A DNA stretch of 64,000 bases from Bacteroidota bacterium (GTDB taxonomy: Bacteria > Bacteroidota > Bacteroidia > 2-12-FULL-35-15): contig CANFRC010000001.1 of assembly GCA_947449315.1 (NCBI GenBank), forward strand, positions 173,793 to 237,792, given 5' to 3'. The stretch's first letter is position 1; the number at the start of each line of letters is the position of its first letter. The translations under genes and the position numbers were made by a program. The notes below the pieces were generated by a model. That model had not been told where the DNA came from, searched no databases, and was given only the letters and a program-made list of their open reading frames with translations. Shown here in pieces: positions 59,762 to 64,000 of the stretch.

Positions 59762-60745
59762 TTGAAAATACTTATCATACAAACAGCCTTCATTGGTGAT
59801 GTTATTTTGGCAACAGCTGTTGCAGAGAAATTGCATCAAAAATATCCTGATGCACAAATTGATTTTACACTTCGAAAAGGTAATGAAGGATTATTGACAG
59901 GTCATCCGTTTATTAATACTGTTTTTGTATGGGATAAGAAACAAAACAAAATCAAAAATTTGTTTCTTCTGTCAAAACAGATCCGTTCAAATAAATACGA
60001 TACCGTTGTCAATCTTCAGCGCTTTTCCAGTTCAGGGATACTTGCCGGATTTTCTGGCGCGAAAGAGATTATCGGCTTCGATAAAAATCCGTTATCGTTT
60101 TTATTTACTAAAAAAATAAAACACGAGATAGGAAACGAAAAACATGAAGTGGAACGAAATCAGCAACTACTAGAAAGCTTAACCAATGCTGATGCTTCTA
60201 AACCAAAACTATACCCTTCAAAAAAAAATAAGGATGCAGTAGAAAGGTACAAAAACAGTCAATATGTTTGTTTGGCTCCTACTTCTGTGTGGTTCACCAA
60301 ACAATATCCGAAAGAAAAATGGGTAGAGCTCTGCAATCAGACCTCCCCTTCCTTAATAATTTATTTACTTGGCGCTCCTGGCGATTCAGCTGCCTGCGAC
60401 TGGATAAAAAACAATTCAACAAATAAGAACATTATTAATCTGGCAGGAAAATTGAATTTTCTGGAATCAGCAGCTTTGATGTCTGATGCGGAAATGAATT
60501 TCGTGAACGACTCTGCGCCTATGCATATTGCATCAGCCATGAATGCAAAAACAACGGCCATATTCTGCTCTACTGTACCTTCTTTTGGTTTCAGCCCTTT
60601 AGCGGATGACTCCATCATTATTGAGACAAAAGAGCAATTGGATTGTCGTCCATGTGGACTGCATGGACATAAAGCTTGCCCAAAAGGTCATTTCAAATGC
60701 GGATTTTCGATAGAAACGATTGAATTGCTAAAACGAATTTCTTAA
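59762..60745 (+). CDS. Glycosyltransferase family 9 (heptosyltransferase-like), TTG start
   Basis: ILIIQTAFIGDVILATAV, PTSVWFTKQYPKEKW, FVNDSAPMHIASAM. Confidence 0.9.
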   Translation: MKILIIQTAFIGDVILATAVAEKLHQKYPDAQIDFTLRKGNEGLLTGHPFINTVFVWDKKQNKIKNLFLLSKQIRSNKYDTVVNLQRFSSSGILAGFSGAKEIIGFDKNPLSFLFTKKIKHEIGNEKHEVERNQQLLESLTNADASKPKLYPSKKNKDAVERYKNSQYVCLAPTSVWFTKQYPKEKWVELCNQTSPSLIIYLLGAPGDSAACDWIKNNSTNKNIINLAGKLNFLESAALMSDAEMNFVNDSAPMHIASAMNAKTTAIFCSTVPSFGFSPLADDSIIIETKEQLDCRPCGLHGHKACPKGHFKCGFSIETIELLKRIS

Positions 60746-60837
60746 AACTATTTGTTTAAAAATTCTACCGAAAGTCTGATCTCCATTGAGCATTGATTCG
60801 TATATTCGTGTCACCCTGAGAGAATTTGAAGGCTCTT

Positions 60838-61413
60838 ATGCTTAATCACATGGATGAAGAAATAAAAAACGCACTAGCTGTATTGCATAAAGGAGGAACA
60901 CTACTTTATCCCACCGATACTGTTTGGGGAATCGGTTGTGATGCCCGCAATAAAGAAGCTGTCAATAAAATTTTCAAAATAAAGCAACGCGCAGAATACA
61001 AAAGTATGGTTGTATTGGTGTGTGACGAAAAAATGGTAAATCGGTATGTGAAAGAAGTTCCTGCTGTAGCTTGGGATTTGATTGAAACAGCAGAAGAGCC
61101 ATTAACATTGATTTATCCTGATGGAAGAATGTTAGCAGAAAATATCATTGCGGCAGACGGAAGTGTTGGGATCAGAATAGTAAAAGATGAATTTTGTAAA
61201 AATTTGATTCATAAATTTGGAAAACCAATTGTTTCAACATCCGCAAACATAAGCGGAGAAGCTGCTCCGAGTTCATTTAACGATATCAAATTAGATATAG
61301 TGAATAAAGTAGATTACATCGTAAATCTGCGACAAAAAGAAACAAACAATACAAAACCATCTACCATCATAAAAATTGCAATGAATGGGGAGATAAAAAT
61401 AATAAGGAAGTAG
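60838..61413 (+). CDS. L-threonylcarbamoyladenylate synthase (TsaC/Sua5/YrdC)
   Basis: GGTLLYPTDTVWGIGCDA, KIKQRAEYKSMVVLV, STSANISGE; ORF starts with TTG at 60826, first ATG at 60838. Confidence 0.92.
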   Translation: MLNHMDEEIKNALAVLHKGGTLLYPTDTVWGIGCDARNKEAVNKIFKIKQRAEYKSMVVLVCDEKMVNRYVKEVPAVAWDLIETAEEPLTLIYPDGRMLAENIIAADGSVGIRIVKDEFCKNLIHKFGKPIVSTSANISGEAAPSSFNDIKLDIVNKVDYIVNLRQKETNNTKPSTIIKIAMNGEIKIIRK

Positions 61414-61539
61414 TACCAATTAGCTGCCTGCTATAAGATTAGAAATAAAATGATAGCTCATAACCGAATGCCTTTATTAGCAATGCTAAAATATAAACAC
61501 TTAGATCATCATAATAGTCAGTTTGGTGTTTAATATACT

Positions 61540-62946
61540 GTGAAAACAAAATTAACTCATCCAATTTTTAAAGTCATTTCAGAATGTGCAACTGAAATGA
61601 ATGTTCCTGCCTATGTTATTGGTGGTTGGGTGCGTGACTTATTATTGGAGCGCCCATGCAAAGATATTGATATTGTAGGCATAGGTAGCGGAATAGATCT
61701 TGCAAAAGCGGTTTCAAAAAAACTAGGAAACAAATACCATGTGAATGTTTACAAAAATTTCGGAACAGCACAAATTGTTTATGAAGATTATGATGTTGAA
61801 TTTGTAGGTGCCCGAAAAGAATCTTATCGCTCCGAAAGTCGCAAACCAATTGTAGAGAACGGCACACTGGAAGACGATCAAAACAGAAGAGATTTCACAA
61901 TCAATGCTCTTGCTATTTCATTAAGTAAAAACAACTATGGTGAATTACTTGATCCTTTCGATGGGTTAAAAGACATGGAGGCTAAGATCATCCGTACGCC
62001 TCTAGATCCTGACATTACCTATTCGGACGACCCTTTACGAATGATGCGCGCCATCCGTTTTGCAACTCAATTGAATTATGTCATCGAAGCTGAATCGTTA
62101 AAGAGCATTGCTAAAAATAAAGAACGAATAAAAATTATTTCTAAAGAACGGATCTCAGATGAGTTAATTAAGATCATCATGGCTCCTCTTCCATCCATCG
62201 GATTTAAGCTTTTATTCGATACTGGCTTATTACACTTTATCTTCCCAGAAATGGTTGCTCTGCATGGAGTAGAAACACGTAATGGAAAATCACATAAAGA
62301 TAATTTTTATCATACCTTGGAAGTATTGGATAACATTTGTAAAACAACAGACGACCTTTGGTTGCGTTGGTCTGCCATACTTCATGATATTGCCAAACCG
62401 CCAACAAAACGATTTGAACACGACCACGGTTGGACGTTCCATGGGCATGAAGATAAAGGTTCAAGAATGGTTCCTAAAATATTTGCGGATCTAAAACTTC
62501 CATTGAATGAAAAAATGAAGTATGTTCAAAAATTGGTTTTGCTTCACTTACGCCCGATTGTTTTGGCGAAAAGCGATATCACAGACAGTGCCGTTCGGAG
62601 ATTATTGTTTGAAGCTGGTGACGACATTGATGACCTAATGAAATTATGTGAAGCGGATATTACTTCCAAAAACGAATACAAGGTTCAGAAATATATGAAG
62701 AACTTTGAGCTGGTTCGTCAGAAGTTAAAAGAAGTAGAAGAAAAAGATAATATCCGTAACTGGCAGCCACCAATCACTGGTGAAGACATTATGAAAGTAT
62801 TTAATATCAGAGCAGGCAGAGAAGTTGGAATTATTAAAAATGCGATCCGTGAAGCAATTCTGGATGGCATCATAAAAAATGATAAGAAGGAGGCCGAACA
62901 ATTTATGATAGCAGAAGGAACTAAGTTAGGTTTAAAAGCCGAATAA
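61540..62946 (+). CDS. cca: CCA tRNA nucleotidyltransferase / poly(A) polymerase family with HD domain
   Basis: AYVIGGWVRDLLL, KDIDIV, RRDFTINALA, FATQLNY, LHDIAKPPTK; GTG start. Confidence 0.95.
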   Translation: MKTKLTHPIFKVISECATEMNVPAYVIGGWVRDLLLERPCKDIDIVGIGSGIDLAKAVSKKLGNKYHVNVYKNFGTAQIVYEDYDVEFVGARKESYRSESRKPIVENGTLEDDQNRRDFTINALAISLSKNNYGELLDPFDGLKDMEAKIIRTPLDPDITYSDDPLRMMRAIRFATQLNYVIEAESLKSIAKNKERIKIISKERISDELIKIIMAPLPSIGFKLLFDTGLLHFIFPEMVALHGVETRNGKSHKDNFYHTLEVLDNICKTTDDLWLRWSAILHDIAKPPTKRFEHDHGWTFHGHEDKGSRMVPKIFADLKLPLNEKMKYVQKLVLLHLRPIVLAKSDITDSAVRRLLFEAGDDIDDLMKLCEADITSKNEYKVQKYMKNFELVRQKLKEVEEKDNIRNWQPPITGEDIMKVFNIRAGREVGIIKNAIREAILDGIIKNDKKEAEQFMIAEGTKLGLKAE

Positions 62947-63108
62947 TTTTAAGAGAAAGAAATTAAAAACGTATGATTGGCTGAAGCTATTAAGCAGCCT
63001 AATAGTGCATATAAATTCATCAGATTCTTTATCCTGTATAAAACAATAATTCGTATTTTTATCGCTTAAAATTGTTTTATTACAACAACTATCAACAAAA
63101 AAATAAGC

Positions 63109-63762
63109 ATGGCCGTTTATCGCTTTAGAGTATCATTTGAAGACAATGAAGAAATTTATCGTGAGATAGAAATAAAATCAACGCAGAGTTTCGAGGATTT
63201 TCATAATGTAATTATTCAAACCATAGGATTTGATAATTTGCATGATGCATCTTTTTATATCAGTGATGATTACTGGCGTAAAGGTGAAGAAATCGGCCTT
63301 CGTCCGCTTAGTGATGACGAAATAGAAAAAAGAAAAAGAAGAGACCTGCCTATAAAAAAACAAATGAATAAGTGTAAAATGGCATCATTGATCGATGACC
63401 CACACCAAAAATTTGTTTATGTATACGATCCGAAAACTTCTTGGACCTTTCTTGTTGAGTTGCTTAAAATATTATTAGATGATGCGAAAGGAACATTCCC
63501 AAAATGTGTAAAAACGTTTGGAGAATCACCTAAACAATACAAAACAGCCAACGTTGTTCCTGAAGTTGATGATGAATTCGATGATGATGATGAACCACAT
63601 CATGATGATGAAGCTTATGTGAATGCGCATAGTGAAGACGAAACAGCCTTATTAGAGGGTGAAGAAGGGGAAGAAGAAGAAACAGAAGAAGAAGAAGTTC
63701 ATGATGATGAAGAAATGGGTGATGCCGATGAACTTCCAGAAGCTGGTTTTGATGAAGATTAA
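63109..63762 (+). CDS. pRiA4b ORF-3-like family protein with long acidic C-terminus
   Basis: VYRFRVSFEDNEEIYREIEIKSTQSFEDFHNVIIQTIGFD; tail is ~65 aa dominated by D/E. Confidence 0.75.
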   Translation: MAVYRFRVSFEDNEEIYREIEIKSTQSFEDFHNVIIQTIGFDNLHDASFYISDDYWRKGEEIGLRPLSDDEIEKRKRRDLPIKKQMNKCKMASLIDDPHQKFVYVYDPKTSWTFLVELLKILLDDAKGTFPKCVKTFGESPKQYKTANVVPEVDDEFDDDDEPHHDDEAYVNAHSEDETALLEGEEGEEEETEEEEVHDDEEMGDADELPEAGFDED

Positions 63763-63829
63763 TGAATCGGTTTACCATCTAAAATAAAACGATCAACCTC
63801 AGGATTAATGCGCTGCAATAGAAAGATCC

Positions 63830-64000
63830 ATGCCTGATAAAACACTAATTGTAATTGCAGGTCCTACAGCCATTGGCAAAACAGCCTTAAGTATTGGTAT
63901 TGCAAAATACTTTAATTGCCCTATTCTTTCTGCCGATTCCCGTCAATTTTTCAAGGAGATGCGCATTGGAACAGCAAAACCTTCAGTGGAAGAGATGAAT
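63830..64000 (+). CDS. miaA: tRNA dimethylallyltransferase, 5' portion (truncated by window edge)
   Basis: My translation: [57 protein letters not shown]...; P-loop plus ADSRQ. Confidence 0.92.
   Translation, partial: MPDKTLIVIAGPTAIGKTALSIGIAKYFNCPILSADSRQFFKEMRIGTAKPSVEEMN

Noticed and set aside
63109-63762. Mobile element passenger gene
   Set aside because: The pRiA4b ORF-3 name suggests mobility, but there is no transposase, terminal repeat or other mobile-element gene nearby
63530-63778. His/Leu-rich minus-strand ORF
   Set aside because: Antisense artefact of the GAT/GAA-rich acidic tail of the plus-strand gene

Overview
This 64 kb window is gene-dense and AT-rich, and reads as ordinary Bacteroidota chromosome. 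Evidence: a short RpoD/SigA-type sigma factor, TAnnTTTG promoter motifs, a type IX secretion (T9SS) type-B C-terminal domain protein next to PorP/SprF, GldI-like FKBP genes, BshC and DUF4295. About 58 protein-coding genes are supported, including the 3' end of an unidentified gene at the left edge and the 5' end of miaA at the right edge. There is one clear ncRNA gene (small SRP RNA, ffs) and several intrinsic terminators. I saw no CRISPR array, prophage, transposase, rRNA or tRNA, and no convincing new multi-gene system. The items most worth a second look are: (1) a 51-bp/17-aa tandem-repeat secreted protein with an Ala5-Val-Phe5 tail; (2) an arsenic operon (arsR-DUF6428-aquaporin-arsC) with an aquaporin and no ArsB/Acr3 in the cluster; (3) four tandem FKBP prolyl-isomerase genes; (4) a DUF2779 protein that looks like a Cas4/RecB-like plus DEDD nuclease fusion; (5) a heptaheme cytochrome c-TPR lipoprotein; (6) a T9SS cargo/PorP pair and a PorE-like protein; (7) an MBOAT plus double-SGNH acylation cassette; (8) a perfect loopless 40-bp palindromic terminator. 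Function calls come from reading the translated sequences; no database search was run.
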